Shown here in pieces: positions 34,679 through 44,849 of a DNA stretch of 64,000 nt. The notes beneath the pieces are model-generated. The model made no database searches. It saw only the letters and a program-made list of their open reading frames with translations, and was not told the DNA's origin. The position numbers and the translations under genes were made by a program. The DNA is taken from the NCBI RefSeq assembly GCF_024746815.1, contig NZ_CP080525.1:5140501-5204500 (forward strand). Reading direction: 5' to 3'. This DNA is from Mesorhizobium sp. AR07 (GTDB lineage Bacteria > Pseudomonadota > Alphaproteobacteria > Rhizobiales > Rhizobiaceae). Positions within the stretch are counted from its first letter, which is position 1. Each line of letters begins with the position of its first letter.

Positions 34679-35092
34679 TTATGCAGGCGATTGTACTCGG
34701 AACAACACCGCCCCCGCCATGTCATCCAGTATTGGGCAGTCCGGCCTTTGGTTGCCGTGGCAGGCGTGGATCAGCGTCTGCAAGGTCGAGCGCATCGACT
34801 GCAGTTCGCGCACTTTCTCCTCGATCGCGCCGACATGGGCGACGGCGATTTCGCGCACGTCATGGCTGGCGCGGCTGTGATCCTGGTAGAACGCCATCAG
34901 CTGGCGGCAATCGTCGATGGAAAAGCCCAGGTTGCGCGCGCGGCGCAGAAAGGCCAGCCGGTGGATGTCGTCACCGGAATAGTCGGGTAGCCGTTGGCGA
35001 TGCGCGCCGGCGCGATCAGGCCGATCTCTTCATAGTAGCGGATGGTCTTGGCGGGCAGGCCCGAACGGTTTGGCGGCGCCACCGACATTCAT
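34679..35092 (-). pseudogene. MerR-family copper-type regulator (CueR/HmrR-like), two frameshifts
   Basis: About 137 residues when repaired. It starts MNVGGAAK at 35092. An extra base near 35067 shifts it to RSGLPAKTIRYYEEIGLIAP, and a missing base near 34986 returns it to frame before MAFYQDHSRASHDVREIA. The HTH signature and the C-terminal metal loop ACHGNQRPDCPIL (two cysteines, as in Cu(I) sensors) are both recognisable. The stop codon lies within the target duplication of the IS1595-type unit, which inserted exactly at the gene's end. The shifts may be sequence errors. Confidence 0.75.
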
Positions 35093-35319
35093 GATGATTT
35101 TCCTCGATTCCTCATGGGCTTGCGGCTTTGCCCATTGAATTTCCTTCACAATCTTGTGAGGCCTGTTGCCGAAATGTCATAGTGATACGCATACCAGCAC
35201 GCCAACCCAGGTAGATAGGCATCGCGTGCTTGGCAAGCAAAGCAAATGCCAGCATGAATGACGGTGAGAAAGCGGCCGACTCGTGCCGCTGAAGTTGGGG
35301 CGAGGCACCGGATCATCTC

Positions 35320-35937
35320 ATGCGCATGAAGTCGCTTGCAATCGCCGCCGCACTGGCGCTGTCCACTGCCATCGCTGGTTGCAGCAGCATCGGCATGCAG
35401 ATGTTCTCCAACGACTATGGTTCGGTGACCGATGCCGGTTACCAGCTGCCGCGCATACCGATTGAAAAAGTGCCGATGAAGTACCATCGGCAAGAGGTGA
35501 ACTACGACAGCGCGGAAAAGCCGGGCACCATCATCGTCGATACGCAAAACAAGTTCCTCTACTTCATCGAGGGCGACGGAAGGGCAATTCGCTATGGCAT
35601 CGGCGTCGGCCGCGAGGGCTTCGAGTGGCACGGCACCGCCCATATTGCGCTGAAGCGCGAATGGCCGACCTGGACGCCGCCCTCGCAGATGATCCACCGC
35701 CAGCCGGAACTGGCCAAGTTTGCCGATGGCATGGAGCCGGGGTTGAAGAACCCGCTCGGTGCGCGCGCCATGTACCTGTTCAACAAGGGCGGTGATTCGG
35801 GCTATCGCCTGCACGGCAGCCCGGAATGGAATTCGATTGGCAAGGCGATGTCGTCAGGCTGTATCCGCCTGATGAATCAGGACATTATCGACCTCTATGA
35901 CCGCGCCTCGGTCGGCGCCAAGGTCATTGTTCTTTAG
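35320..35937 (+). CDS. L,D-transpeptidase (YkuD domain) lipoprotein
   Basis: 205 residues. The N-terminus is a lipoprotein signal with lipobox IAGC (Cys ~21). The YkuD domain includes IIVDTQNKFLYFIEG and the active site HGSPEWNSIGKAMSSGCIRL, where the cysteine of SSGCIR is the nucleophile. Such enzymes make 3-3 crosslinks in peptidoglycan or attach outer-membrane proteins to it. It is a single gene; an intrinsic terminator follows at 36043. Confidence 0.9.
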   Translation: MRMKSLAIAAALALSTAIAGCSSIGMQMFSNDYGSVTDAGYQLPRIPIEKVPMKYHRQEVNYDSAEKPGTIIVDTQNKFLYFIEGDGRAIRYGIGVGREGFEWHGTAHIALKREWPTWTPPSQMIHRQPELAKFADGMEPGLKNPLGARAMYLFNKGGDSGYRLHGSPEWNSIGKAMSSGCIRLMNQDIIDLYDRASVGAKVIVL

Positions 35938-35939
35938 AC

Positions 35940-35986
35940 CATGATGCCGAGAAACCGGTACCGGTTTCCGGAAAGATCATGATCAG
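35940..35986. repeat. Degenerate copy of the CATGATCCCGAAAAG palindrome
   Basis: CATGATGCCGAGAAACCGG followed by TACCGGTTTCCGGAAAGATC and ATGATCAG corresponds to the repeat unit at 1298-1356, with several substitutions. It follows the transpeptidase stop codon directly. Confidence 0.65.
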
Positions 35987-36042
35987 ATAGAGGCACCCTT
36001 CGTACGCGGACCGTCTAGGCAACAACGGACGTCCCAAACAGA

Positions 36043-36069
36043 AAACCGGGCAATTTGGCCCGGTTTTTT
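36043..36069 (+). terminator. Intrinsic terminator after the L,D-transpeptidase gene
   Basis: A stem ACCGGGC/GCCCGGT with loop AATTTG, extended by A:T pairs, is followed by a run of six T. It serves the plus-strand gene ending at 35937. Confidence 0.8.
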
Positions 36070-36164
36070 GTTTGTGCGATTGAGTGAATCTGTCTTGCCG
36101 GCAAGGCGGCCAAAGCGGTTCATCGTTTCACGAAACGCAGAACCGCTCTATCTCTTTGTTTTGA

Positions 36165-36241
36165 CGCAATTCCCTAGGGAAAGCGCTACGCGCTTTTCCC
36201 GGGAAAACCGTTTCACACTTTTCCTGGAATTGCTCAAACGG
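36165..36241. repeat. Rhizobial palindromic repeat (inverted, long copy)
   Basis: CGCAATTCCCTAGGGAAAGC ... CACTTTTCCTGGAATTGCT; the right half is the reverse complement of the repeat at 9263-9314. The rest of the gap 35938-36246 holds the terminator and the degenerate palindrome; no gene is seen. Confidence 0.65.
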
Positions 36242-36246
36242 AACGA

Positions 36247-36816
36247 TCAGGAGACCTGTTCGACCTGCTGCACCTCAGGCACGAAGTGGCGCAAAAGATT
36301 CTGGATGCCGTGCTTCAGTGTCGCCGTCGATGACGGGCAGCCGGCGCAGGCGCCCTTCATGTGCAGGAACACGGTGCCGTTCTCGAAGCCGCGGAAGGTG
36401 ATGTCGCCGCCGTCCTGGGCGACCGCCGGGCGCACCCGCGTGTCGAGCAGTTCCTTGATGGTGATGACGAGTTCCTCGTCGGCCTTGTCGTAGAACTCAC
36501 CGGTCTGGCTGGTCTCGGCGGCGGGACCGGCCTTGGCCATGACGGGCGCGCCGGACATGAAATGCTCCATGATGGCGCCCAGGATCGCCGGCTTCAGATG
36601 CTGCCAGTCGGGGCCATCCTTGGTCACGGTGATGAAATCATAGCCGAAGAACACGCCGGTGACGCCGGGAATTTCGAACAGCCGGCCGGCCAGCGGCGAG
36701 GCTTCCGCGGCGCTGTCGGCATCGCGGAAATCAGCGGTGCCTTCCACAAGCACTTCCTTGCCGGGCAAGAATTTCAGCGTTGCCGGGTTTGGCGTCGATT
36801 CGGTCTGGATGAACAT
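36247..36816 (-). CDS. NifU-family Fe-S cluster scaffold/carrier (NfuA type)
   Basis: 189 residues from MFIQTESTPNPATLKFLPG with a GGAGAC ribosome site. Residues 1-~90 form the Nfu N-terminal domain. The C-terminal NifU domain has the cluster-binding cysteines in MKGACAGCPSST. It delivers iron-sulfur clusters to target proteins in the cytoplasm and is not the nitrogenase-specific NifU. It lies downstream of usp and trpS on the same strand, as in related genomes. Confidence 0.92.
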   Translation of the reverse strand: MFIQTESTPNPATLKFLPGKEVLVEGTADFRDADSAAEASPLAGRLFEIPGVTGVFFGYDFITVTKDGPDWQHLKPAILGAIMEHFMSGAPVMAKAGPAAETSQTGEFYDKADEELVITIKELLDTRVRPAVAQDGGDITFRGFENGTVFLHMKGACAGCPSSTATLKHGIQNLLRHFVPEVQQVEQVS

Positions 36817-36970
36817 GGCCGTCTCCGTGCCCATTTCGGGCAACTAGTTTGGAATAGTTCTAAATAGGCTCTATTGGCTGGACATTCAAGCGAAACGCAT
36901 CGCCGGAACGGCCGGCTGGCGGAATGTTTTTGCGAGGGATTTGGCTCGGGCGCTGAATCCCGGGCGGGCC

Positions 36971-37462
36971 TCAGGCGAGGCTGTCGATCTCCTCGTCCGA
37001 CAAATTCTGCGGCACCACGGTAACCGGGATCGGAAAGGCGGCACCCTTGCCGGCCACCGCGCCGACCAGCGGTCCTGGCCCTTCCTTGCCGGCGCCGGCG
37101 GCCAGCACCAGGATGGCGATGTCCTGGTCGTCCTCGATCAGCTTGTGGATCTCTTCCGTCGGCTTGCCCTCGCGCACCACCATCTCCGGCTCGATGCCGA
37201 GCTTCTGGCGCACCTTGTTGGCATAGCTGTCGAGCGCGGCGCGCGCCGTGGCGTTCGCTTCCTCGCGCATGATCTTCTCGACACCCAGCCAGTGCTGGAA
37301 ATCGTCCGGCACGATGACATAGAGCAGCACCAGCGTGCCGCTGGTGCTCTGCGCCCGCTTCGAAGCATAGGCGACGGCGCGCTCGCATTCGGGCGTATCG
37401 TCGATGATCGTCAGGAACTTGCGGCGATGGCCGGCTTCGCGACTGAGGCGTTTGGAGACCAT
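36971..37462 (-). CDS. Universal stress protein (UspA family)
   Basis: 163 residues, one Usp domain. The start strand FLTIIDDTPECERAVAYA carries the conserved aspartate, and the C-terminal region ILVLAAGAGKEGPGPLVGAV resembles the nucleotide-binding G-2x-G-9x-G loop in altered form. FPIPVTVVPQNL closes the domain. Role: stress survival, mechanism unknown. Confidence 0.88.
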   Translation of the reverse strand: MVSKRLSREAGHRRKFLTIIDDTPECERAVAYASKRAQSTSGTLVLLYVIVPDDFQHWLGVEKIMREEANATARAALDSYANKVRQKLGIEPEMVVREGKPTEEIHKLIEDDQDIAILVLAAGAGKEGPGPLVGAVAGKGAAFPIPVTVVPQNLSDEEIDSLA

Positions 37463-37574
37463 GTCTATCTACTCGGTGCTATTTCGGCCGCAATCTGCCA
37501 CCGCCGCAGACCGGGAGCAAGCCACCGGTCCGTGCGGCAGTGTTGGTGCGGACAAACCCGGGGTGAACCCCGCG

Positions 37575-38642
37575 TCAGCCCTGCAGCAGCCCGATGATGT
37601 CGCGCACTGTCTTCATCGTCGCTTCGGCCAGCACGCCGGCGCGCTCGCCGCCATCCCCGAGCACGGCATCGACATAGGCGCGGTCGGCGGAAATGCGACG
37701 CGTTTCGCTGGCGATCGGCGCCAGCTTTTCCACCGCAAGGTCGGCCAGTGCCGGCTTGAACACCGAAAACTGCTGGCCGGCGAATTCCTTCAGCACATCC
37801 GCCTTCGACATCTCGGCGAGACCCGCATAGATGCCGACCAGGTTTTCCGCCTCGGGCCGGCTGGCCAATCCGTCCAGCTCGCTCGGCAATGCCTCCGGGT
37901 CGGTCTTGGCCTTGCGGATCTTCTTCGAGATGGCATCGGCATCGTCGGTCAGGTTGATGCGCGACAGGTCCGACGGGTCCGATTTCGACATCTTCTTTGA
38001 GCCGTCGCGCAGCGACATGATGCGCGCCGCCGGTCCGCCGATGACCGGCTCGGTCAGCGGGAAATAGCCGTTCACGGTCTCTTCGCCGATCTGCATCTCG
38101 ACGCCGACGCCAAGGGCGGCGATGCGGTCCGAGAAGTCGTTGTTGAATTTTTGCGCGATGTCGCGGGTCAGCTCCAGGTGCTGCTTCTGGTCGTCGCCGA
38201 CCGGCACGTGGGTGGCGCGGTAGACGAGGATGTCGGCGGCCATCAGGCTCGGATAGGCAAGTAGGCCAAGCGAAGCGTTCTCGCGGTCCTTGCCAGCCTT
38301 GTCCTTGAACTGCGTCATGCGGTTCATCCAGCCGATGCGCGCCACGCAATTGAAGATCCAGGCAAGCTCCGCATGCTGCATGACCCGCGACTGGTTGAAG
38401 ACGATGTGCTTCTTCGGGTCGATGCCGGACGCGAGGAACGCCGCGGTGATCGACCGCGTCTGGTCGGCGAGGTCTTGGTGCACGAGCTGTGCCGTCAGCG
38501 AATGCAGGTCGACGACGCAATAGATGCAATCGGAGGTGTCCTGCAGGGCGACGAATTTCTTGATGGCGCCGAGATAGTTGCCGAGGTGCAGATTGCCGGT
38601 CGGCTGGACGCCGGAAAAGACGAGTGGCTTGAAGGCGGTCAT
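37575..38642 (-). CDS. trpS: Tryptophanyl-tRNA synthetase
   Basis: 355 residues from MTAFKPLVFSGVQPTGNLHL. Class I synthetase with the HIGH-like motif TGNLHLGNYLGA near residue 15 and the KMSKS loop GSKKMSKSDPSD near residue 215. It charges tRNA-Trp. Between it and the upstream murJ lies an inserted two-gene cassette on the other strand. Confidence 0.95.
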   Translation of the reverse strand: MTAFKPLVFSGVQPTGNLHLGNYLGAIKKFVALQDTSDCIYCVVDLHSLTAQLVHQDLADQTRSITAAFLASGIDPKKHIVFNQSRVMQHAELAWIFNCVARIGWMNRMTQFKDKAGKDRENASLGLLAYPSLMAADILVYRATHVPVGDDQKQHLELTRDIAQKFNNDFSDRIAALGVGVEMQIGEETVNGYFPLTEPVIGGPAARIMSLRDGSKKMSKSDPSDLSRINLTDDADAISKKIRKAKTDPEALPSELDGLASRPEAENLVGIYAGLAEMSKADVLKEFAGQQFSVFKPALADLAVEKLAPIASETRRISADRAYVDAVLGDGGERAGVLAEATMKTVRDIIGLLQG

Positions 38643-38800
38643 GGTTGTTCCCTTGGCTTGTGGAGGGCCGTTTCGCGCGCGGCGAAAGTCTTTCGACGGC
38701 GCGCTTATGGACGAGTGCGGGGAGAGGATCAAGGGCTATCGGGCCTTGGAGCAGACTCCAAGGAACAGGGACAAGAAACCGGTAGTGTCTCAGTTGAAAT

Positions 38801-38828
38801 TTGAAATATGCGAAAGCGCCTATATGCT
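38801..38828 (+). promoter_or_regulatory. Possible sigma-70-type promoter of the small two-gene cassette
   Basis: TTGAAA (38801-38806) and TATGCT (38823-38828) are 16 bases apart in a locally AT-rich stretch, 24 bases before the ATG at 38853. GGGGCCGGAGAC precedes that start as ribosome site. Confidence 0.4.
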
Positions 38829-38852
38829 TAGCGGAAAGCAGGGGCCGGAGAC

Positions 38853-39131
38853 ATGGCGCGAGTTTGGAAGATCGTACGCCAAGGGGCGCCCGAGCAATGG
38901 GAGGATTCCATCCCGGAGGAGTCACTGGCGGAAGGGCAATTGGTAATGCTTCTCGGACGGCTGGCTGCTAGCCATCTGCCACCCGTCGCCACGACCCCAT
39001 TGCCACGAAATGCTCCACGATACACCACCTCGCTGACTGTCAAAAACGACCGCCTGGGCAACAAGTGTTTCACCGTCTACGCGAGCGGTAGCCGGGTGCA
39101 TTACATAGCGACCATAGAGGAGACACCTTGA
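38853..39131 (+). CDS. Unidentified small protein (92 aa), first of a coupled pair
   Basis: Begins MARVWKIVRQGAPEQWED and ends YASGSRVHYIATIEETP. A beta-rich C-terminal half (RYTTSLTVKNDRLGNKCF) is suggested. It has its own plausible promoter and ribosome site. Its stop TGA abuts the next ATG with no gap, indicating translational coupling. It lies between two housekeeping genes on the opposite strand. I recognise no family; a toxin-antitoxin-like or other accessory pair is possible but unproven. Confidence 0.55.
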   Translation: MARVWKIVRQGAPEQWEDSIPEESLAEGQLVMLLGRLAASHLPPVATTPLPRNAPRYTTSLTVKNDRLGNKCFTVYASGSRVHYIATIEETP

Positions 39132-39329
39132 ATGCCCACAGGTCCCAAAATCAAAAGCGCCCCCGCCGACGTGATCGGCATGCGGGAGGCACTGCAGCGC
39201 AGGAGTAGCCGCGAGACGCCGCTGGAGACGGCGGCACGGCTTCGGGTCGAACTCGAAATTGAACTGAGGGGGCAGGCGCGTAATCCCTTGCCGCCCTCCG
39301 TCTACGACGAATTATCTGGAGAAGACTAA
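39132..39329 (+). CDS. Unidentified small protein (65 aa), second of a coupled pair
   Basis: Begins MPTGPKIKSAPADVIGMREA and ends PLPPSVYDELSGED. The middle (SRETPLETAARLRVELEIEL) is likely one amphipathic helix, and the protein is charged throughout. It starts directly after the TGA of the 92-residue gene. No family is recognised. Confidence 0.5.
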   Translation: MPTGPKIKSAPADVIGMREALQRRSSRETPLETAARLRVELEIELRGQARNPLPPSVYDELSGED

Positions 39330-39391
39330 CGTTTGTCGAAGCAGCCGCTATCGTCGCAATGACGGGCTGGGATATCGCAATAAATTCCGGC

Positions 39392-40991
39392 TCACGGATC
39401 TGGTGATTGTTCCCTAGTCGGCGGCGATCCCTTGCGCCCAACGTTGCGCCGGATCATGCCGAAATCGGCGCCGCCGGTGGCGAAGGCGGTGATGAAGTAG
39501 AGCAACGCCCCGCCGGCGACGAGGGCCAGAAGCGTCGTCGCCTTGACCAGCAGCGGCGAGCCGTGCCCAAGCTTGACCGCGAACCAGTGCTCGGCAAAGT
39601 ACAGCGCCGCCCCCATCACGATCGCCGACAGCACCAGCCGTGGAATGCGTTTCATCAGCGGCACGTCGCGGCCCCAATGGCCGCGCCGGATCAGCACGCC
39701 GAGCAGCATCAGCGCGTTGACCCAGCCGGCGACGGCGGAGGCGACGGCAATGCCGGGCGCGCCCATCTTCGGAAACAGCGTCAGCGCCGTGGTGACGTTC
39801 ACCGCCACCGAGATGGCGGCGAACATCATCGGCGTGCGCGTGTCCTCGCGCGCGAAATAGCCCGGGGTGAACGCCTTGATCAGCACGAAGGCCGGCAGGC
39901 CGAGGCCGAAGATCGCCAGGATCGCCGCCACCGTCGGCGTCGAGCCGTTGGCGGCGAACGCGCCACGCTCATAGACCAGCCGCACGATCGGCTCCGACAT
40001 CACCCAGAGTGCGGCTGCTGCCGGCAAAGTCAGGAACAGCGTGAACGTCGACCGAGCGGTTCTGCAGATTGGCCGCCTCGATCAAATTGCCCGACTTCAA
40101 CGCCCGCGACAGTTCGGGCAACAGCACGATCGCGACCGCGACACCGACCACGCCGAGCGGCAGCTGGTAGATGCGGTCGGCATAGGCAAGCGAGGACACC
40201 GCGCTGTTCTGCGCCGAGGCGATCGCCGTGCCGATCAGCTGGTTGATCTGGGTGATGCCGCCGGTGATCGCCGCCGGCAGCGCCAGGATCAGCAGCCGCT
40301 TGACCGCGGGCGTCATTTTCGGACGGCGGAAGCCGATCGAGATGCCGGCATGGCGCACCGCCACCCAGACGATCGCCAGTTGCACCAGTCCGGCGGCAAG
40401 CACGCCCCAGGACAGCCCGTAGCCGACAGTCAGCGCGTCTGAGCCCTTGTACCAGGCATAGGCGAGCACGCCGATCAGAATGATGTTGAGGAACACCGGC
40501 GCCACCGCCGCCGCGAAATAGCGGCGCAGCGAATTCAGCATGCCCGCCATCATCGCCCCCAGCGACATGCAGATCAGGTAGGGGAACATGATTGTCGCCA
40601 GCGTCACCGTGGTGTCGAATTTGCCCGGCGTGCCGGCAAAACCCGGCGCCACCAGGTAGCGCACGATCAGCGGCATCGACAGTTCCATGACGATGGTCAG
40701 GGCGAGCAGCGCCGTGAACAAGACGCCGAACACCTCCTCCGAGAAGCGCTTGGCGCCGTCGGTGCCGTGGGTCTCGATCTCCTTGGCGAACAGCGGCACG
40801 AAGGCGGCGTTGAAGGCGCCCTCGGCGAACAGCCGGCGAAAGGTGTTGGGAAACTGGAAGGCGGCGTTGAAGGCGTCGGCGACCGGTCCGGTGCCGAGCG
40901 CCGCCGCCATCAGCATCTCGCGGCCGAAGCCGAGCGCGCGGCTCATCAGGGTGCCGGAAGCAACCGTTGCGAATTTCTTGACAAGGCTCAT
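39392..40991 (-). pseudogene. murJ: Lipid II flippase MurJ (MviN), frameshifted
   Basis: About 532 residues after removing one extra base near 40046. The first frame runs from MSLVKKFATVASGTLMSRAL to NLIEAANLQNRSV; the second resumes at LPAAAALWVMSEPIVRLV. Around fourteen membrane segments of the MATE-like fold are present, with the conserved N-terminal LGFGREMLMAAALG. MurJ flips lipid II for peptidoglycan synthesis and is normally essential. A genuine knock-out is therefore unlikely, and a sequence error is the better reading. Confidence 0.88.
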
Positions 40992-41037
40992 GCTTTTGGG
41001 AACTGCCTGCGGAATTGGGACAAAGTGATGGTGGCGG

Positions 41038-43840
41038 TCACTCGGCGGCTGCCCTGGCCTTGCCGCCGCGCTCGGGCGCGATGCCTTCAAGTGCCGCCAT
41101 CAGCCGGTTGCGGATGGTAGCGATGCGGGCAGGGTTGTCGATCTTCTGGCCGGTGAGGTCGGTGACATAGAAGGTGTCGATGACCTTTTCGCCGAAGGTG
41201 GTGATGTGGGCCGATGCGATGTCGAGCGACAGGTCGGACAGCGTTCCGGTTATCTCCGACAGCAGTCCCGGCCGATCCAGGCCCTCGACCTCGATGACCG
41301 AGAAACGGTTCGACAGCGTGTTGCGGATTTCGGCGCGCGGCGGGATTTTGAACACCTTGGCGCCGCGCCGCGGCTTTGTCCGCTTCTCGATCATCTCCGG
41401 CAGCCAGCTCTTGCCCGACAGCACGTCCTCGATCAGCCGGCCGACGCGCTCTGCACGCCGGCGCTCGTCCTCGTCGCGGTCGAATTCCCTTGAAATCAGG
41501 ATGGTGTCGAGCGCGCGGCCATCCGATGTGGTGAAGATCTGCGCGTCGACGATGTTGCCGCCGGCCCCGGCACAGGCGCCGGCAATGACCGAGAGCAGGC
41601 GCGGATGATCCTGCGCCAGCACGGTGATTTCGGTCACCGCCTCGAACTGGTGGGTCTTGACCATGGTGGCGAGCTTGTTGCCCGACGCGTCGGCCTCACG
41701 AATGAACTCGGCATGGCGCAGCTGATCGGCGAGATCGACGGTCAACAGGTAGTTCTCGTAATGCTGGCCGACATAGCGGTCGCGTTCCTTCTGCGGCCAG
41801 TCGGCGAGCGCCTCGGCCAGGCGCTCGCGCGCCGCGGCGGTGCGCTGCGCGCGCGACACTTCTGAAAACCCGCCGGTCAACAGCAGTTCGGTCTCGTAAT
41901 AGAGCGTGCGCAGCAGCTGGCCCTTCCAGCCGTTCCAGACACCGGGTCCGACGCCCCTGATGTCGCAGACGGTCAGGATCAAAAGCAGCTTCAGCCGCTC
42001 GACCGACTGCACGATGGCGGCGAAGTCCTCGATGGTCTTGCGGTCGTTGAGATCGCGGGTCTGCGCCGTCATCGACATCACGAGATGGTTCTCGACCAGC
42101 CAGGCGACCGTTTCGGTGTCTGCCGGCGACAGCCCCATATGCGGGCAGATACGCCGTGCGATCCTGGCCCCGGCCTCGGAATGATCCTCCGGCCTGCCCT
42201 TGGCGATGTCGTGTAGCAGCACGGCGACATAGAGCGCCTCGCGGCTCTTCTTCAGCCCCGGCATCAGCGTGTGCGAGAGGGGATGGATCTTCTCGCCGTC
42301 GCCGCGCTCGATCTCGGCCAGCACGCCGATGCAGCGGATCAGGTGCTCGTCCACCGTGTAGTGGTGGTACATCGAGAACTGCATCATGGCGACGATCTTG
42401 CCGAAATCCGGGATCAGCTTGCCGAGCAGCCCGGCCTCGTTCATGCGCCGCAGGTTGAGTTCGGCGTTGCGGTCCGACGTCAGGATGTCGAGGAACAGCC
42501 GGTTGGCCTCCTCATCGCGCCGCAGCGACTTGTTGACCAGGCCGAGCGAACGGGTCAACAGCTTCAGCGCATCGGGATGGAACTCCAGCCCGTGCTTGTC
42601 GGCGAACCAGAACAGTCTCAAAAGATTGACCGGGTCGCGTTCGAACACCTGGTCGTCGGCGATGTTGATGCGGTGGTTGTCGACGATGAAATCGGAGGTG
42701 CCGGCGAGCTTGCGCTTGCGCCTGGAAAAGGTGAGGAAGATGCGGTTGAAGCCGGGCACATGCTTGGCCTGCTCTTCCTCCAGCGCCGCGCAGAAGATGC
42801 GGGTCAGGTCGCCGACATCCTTGGCGACGAGGAAGTAGTGCTTCATGAAGCGCTCGACCGCCGACAGGCCGGGGTGGCTGGTGTAGCCGAGCCGCTCGGC
42901 GATCTCGCGCTGGATGTCGAAATGCAGCCGCTCCTCGGCCTTGCCGGTGAGGAAATGCATGTGGCAGCGCACCGCCCATAGGAAATCCTCGGCCTTCTGG
43001 AACTCGCGGTACTCGCCCTCGGTAAAGACGCCCTTGTCGACCAGCTCACTCGCCGGTGCGCACCCGGTAGAAATACTTGCCGATCCAGAACAGCGTTTGC
43101 AGGTCGCGCAAGCCGCCCTTGCCGTCCTTGACGTTGGGCTCGACGAGATAGCGGCTTTCGCCGGCCTTGGCATGGCGGTCGTCGCGTTCGGCAAGCTTGG
43201 CCTGGACATATTCGGGGCCGGTCGTGCGCACCACCTCATGGTCGAAGCGCAGCATCAGCTCGTCATAGAGCTTGAGTTCGCCCCACAGGAAGCGCGCCTC
43301 GAGGATCGACGTCCGGATGGTGACGTCGGTGCGCGACAGGCGCAGGCATTCGTCGATGTTGCGAGTGGCGTGGCCGACCTTCAGCCCGAGATCCCACAGC
43401 ATGTAGAGCATGTATTCGACTGTTTGTTCGCCCCACGGCGTCTGCTTGTAGGGCAGCAGGAACAACAGATCGATGTCGGACCCCGGCGCCAGCGTGCCGC
43501 GGCCATAGCCGCCGACGGCGACGACGGCCATGCGCTCCGCCGAGGACGGGTTCTTGACCCGGTAGACATGGGTGACGGCGAAATCATAAAGCGCCCGGAT
43601 GAGTTCGTCCATGAGATGCGACAGCCGCGCCGCGCAGGCGCCGCCGCCGCCATCGTCCCGCAGCATGCGTTCGGCAATGGCACGCCCGTCCGCCAGCCGC
43701 CCCTTGAGAAGCTGCAGCACACCGCTGCGCGCGGCCTGTCCGGAGCCGTCCCCGGCCGTGGCCGCGGTCAGCGCGGTCATCTCGCGGCGCAAGGCTTCGC
43801 CGTCGATCAGTTCATCGAGCTTCAGGGAGATTCTTGCCAT
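41038..43840 (-). pseudogene. glnD: [Protein-PII] uridylyltransferase GlnD, frameshifted
   Basis: About 933 residues after removing one extra G near 43053. The N-terminal nucleotidyltransferase domain has GGYGRGTLAPGSDIDLLFL. The first frame ends FYRVRTGE*, and the next resumes SELVDKGVFTEGEYREFQK. The HD domain follows (AVLLHDIAKGRPEDHSEAGA), then two ACT domains near the C-terminus. GlnD uridylylates PII proteins according to glutamine level and so sets nitrogen regulation. It is important in rhizobia, and the single-base fault again looks like an assembly indel. Confidence 0.9.
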
Positions 43841-43872
43841 AGGGTCCGGTCGGCCTCGCCTTTCGGCGGCGT

Positions 43873-44724
43873 CTATAGCGCCTTTTCGCGATTGTGGGTA
43901 TGGGCAGGACGGACACGTTCGCCGTGGCGATAGAACGCTATGAGCTTCGTTCTCTGCTTCAGGAGGCAGAGGTCGGCGATCCTTCCCAGCAACTTCCTGG
44001 TCTCAGCCCCGATTCTCATCGGCAGCGTCTTGGTCGTCAACGATCCGGACTGGACGCCGGCAAGCCACTGGTCCCGTCGTTCCTCAAGAAGCAGGCTCGG
44101 CAGTCCGGCGGTTCGCAGGAAGCGCTCCTGCGCGCAGAGCGCCGGAACCAGTTGATAGATGACCTTGCCGGGTGCAGGTGCGAATTTTGGATTGAAGATG
44201 ACCTGATCGACGGGACCGCCGAGCTCCGCGGTGCCGTCGATGAGATCGCGCGCCGTCTGCCTCGACAGTATGTAGCCTGCAGCGCCGACGTGAGCTCCGT
44301 GCAGCCTGGACGTCGAAAAGCCATGGCCGGCCGGAGAGCGCCGCCATGCGAGCCGGGTCTTCTTGAAGAACGTCTCCAGCTTGACGATCTCGGCATCGGC
44401 CGGGATCCAACTGGCGTCGGCAAGCATCGGGCCGGCATTTTCCGAAAAGACGACGTCGTCTTCAAAAACCGCACCAAAGGCATCGTCGCCTTCGGCGATC
44501 CTTGCCCAGCAGGCTTTGTGGCTGAGGAAACAGGCGACCTCGGTGTTGGTCAGATGCAACTGCGTCAGCGGATTGAGCCGCATCGGTGTTTCCGCCAGGT
44601 CGGGCCGGCCCTGGGCATCGACCGCCGTGACCCGTTCGAAATCAATGCCGATACGGGCAAACTCCGCCGTCATATGGGCAAGCCGGTCCTGGGACCGGTC
44701 GAGGTTTATGAGCAGGCACTTCAT
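43873..44724 (-). CDS. Glycosyltransferase family 25 protein
   Basis: 283 residues from MKCLLINLDRSQDRLAHM. The family-25 pattern is visible: INLDRSQDR at the start, FERVTAVDAQ, the LTNTEVACFLSHKACW block, and AVFEDDVVF with the acidic metal-site residues. Members add galactose or other sugars to LPS or capsule. It is an isolated gene 32 bases from glnD, with no other LPS genes near. Confidence 0.85.
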   Translation of the reverse strand: MKCLLINLDRSQDRLAHMTAEFARIGIDFERVTAVDAQGRPDLAETPMRLNPLTQLHLTNTEVACFLSHKACWARIAEGDDAFGAVFEDDVVFSENAGPMLADASWIPADAEIVKLETFFKKTRLAWRRSPAGHGFSTSRLHGAHVGAAGYILSRQTARDLIDGTAELGGPVDQVIFNPKFAPAPGKVIYQLVPALCAQERFLRTAGLPSLLLEERRDQWLAGVQSGSLTTKTLPMRIGAETRKLLGRIADLCLLKQRTKLIAFYRHGERVRPAHTHNREKAL

Positions 44725-44849
44725 TGATGGTATCGATGCGTTGGATTGTCGATCGGCCGGTCCATAGCACAAGACCCCATCGCGTAGTCGACTTTCTTCG
44801 ACAGGGGTTCGGCGTGCGCGACGGCACAAGGAAAAAAGAAACTAAACCC

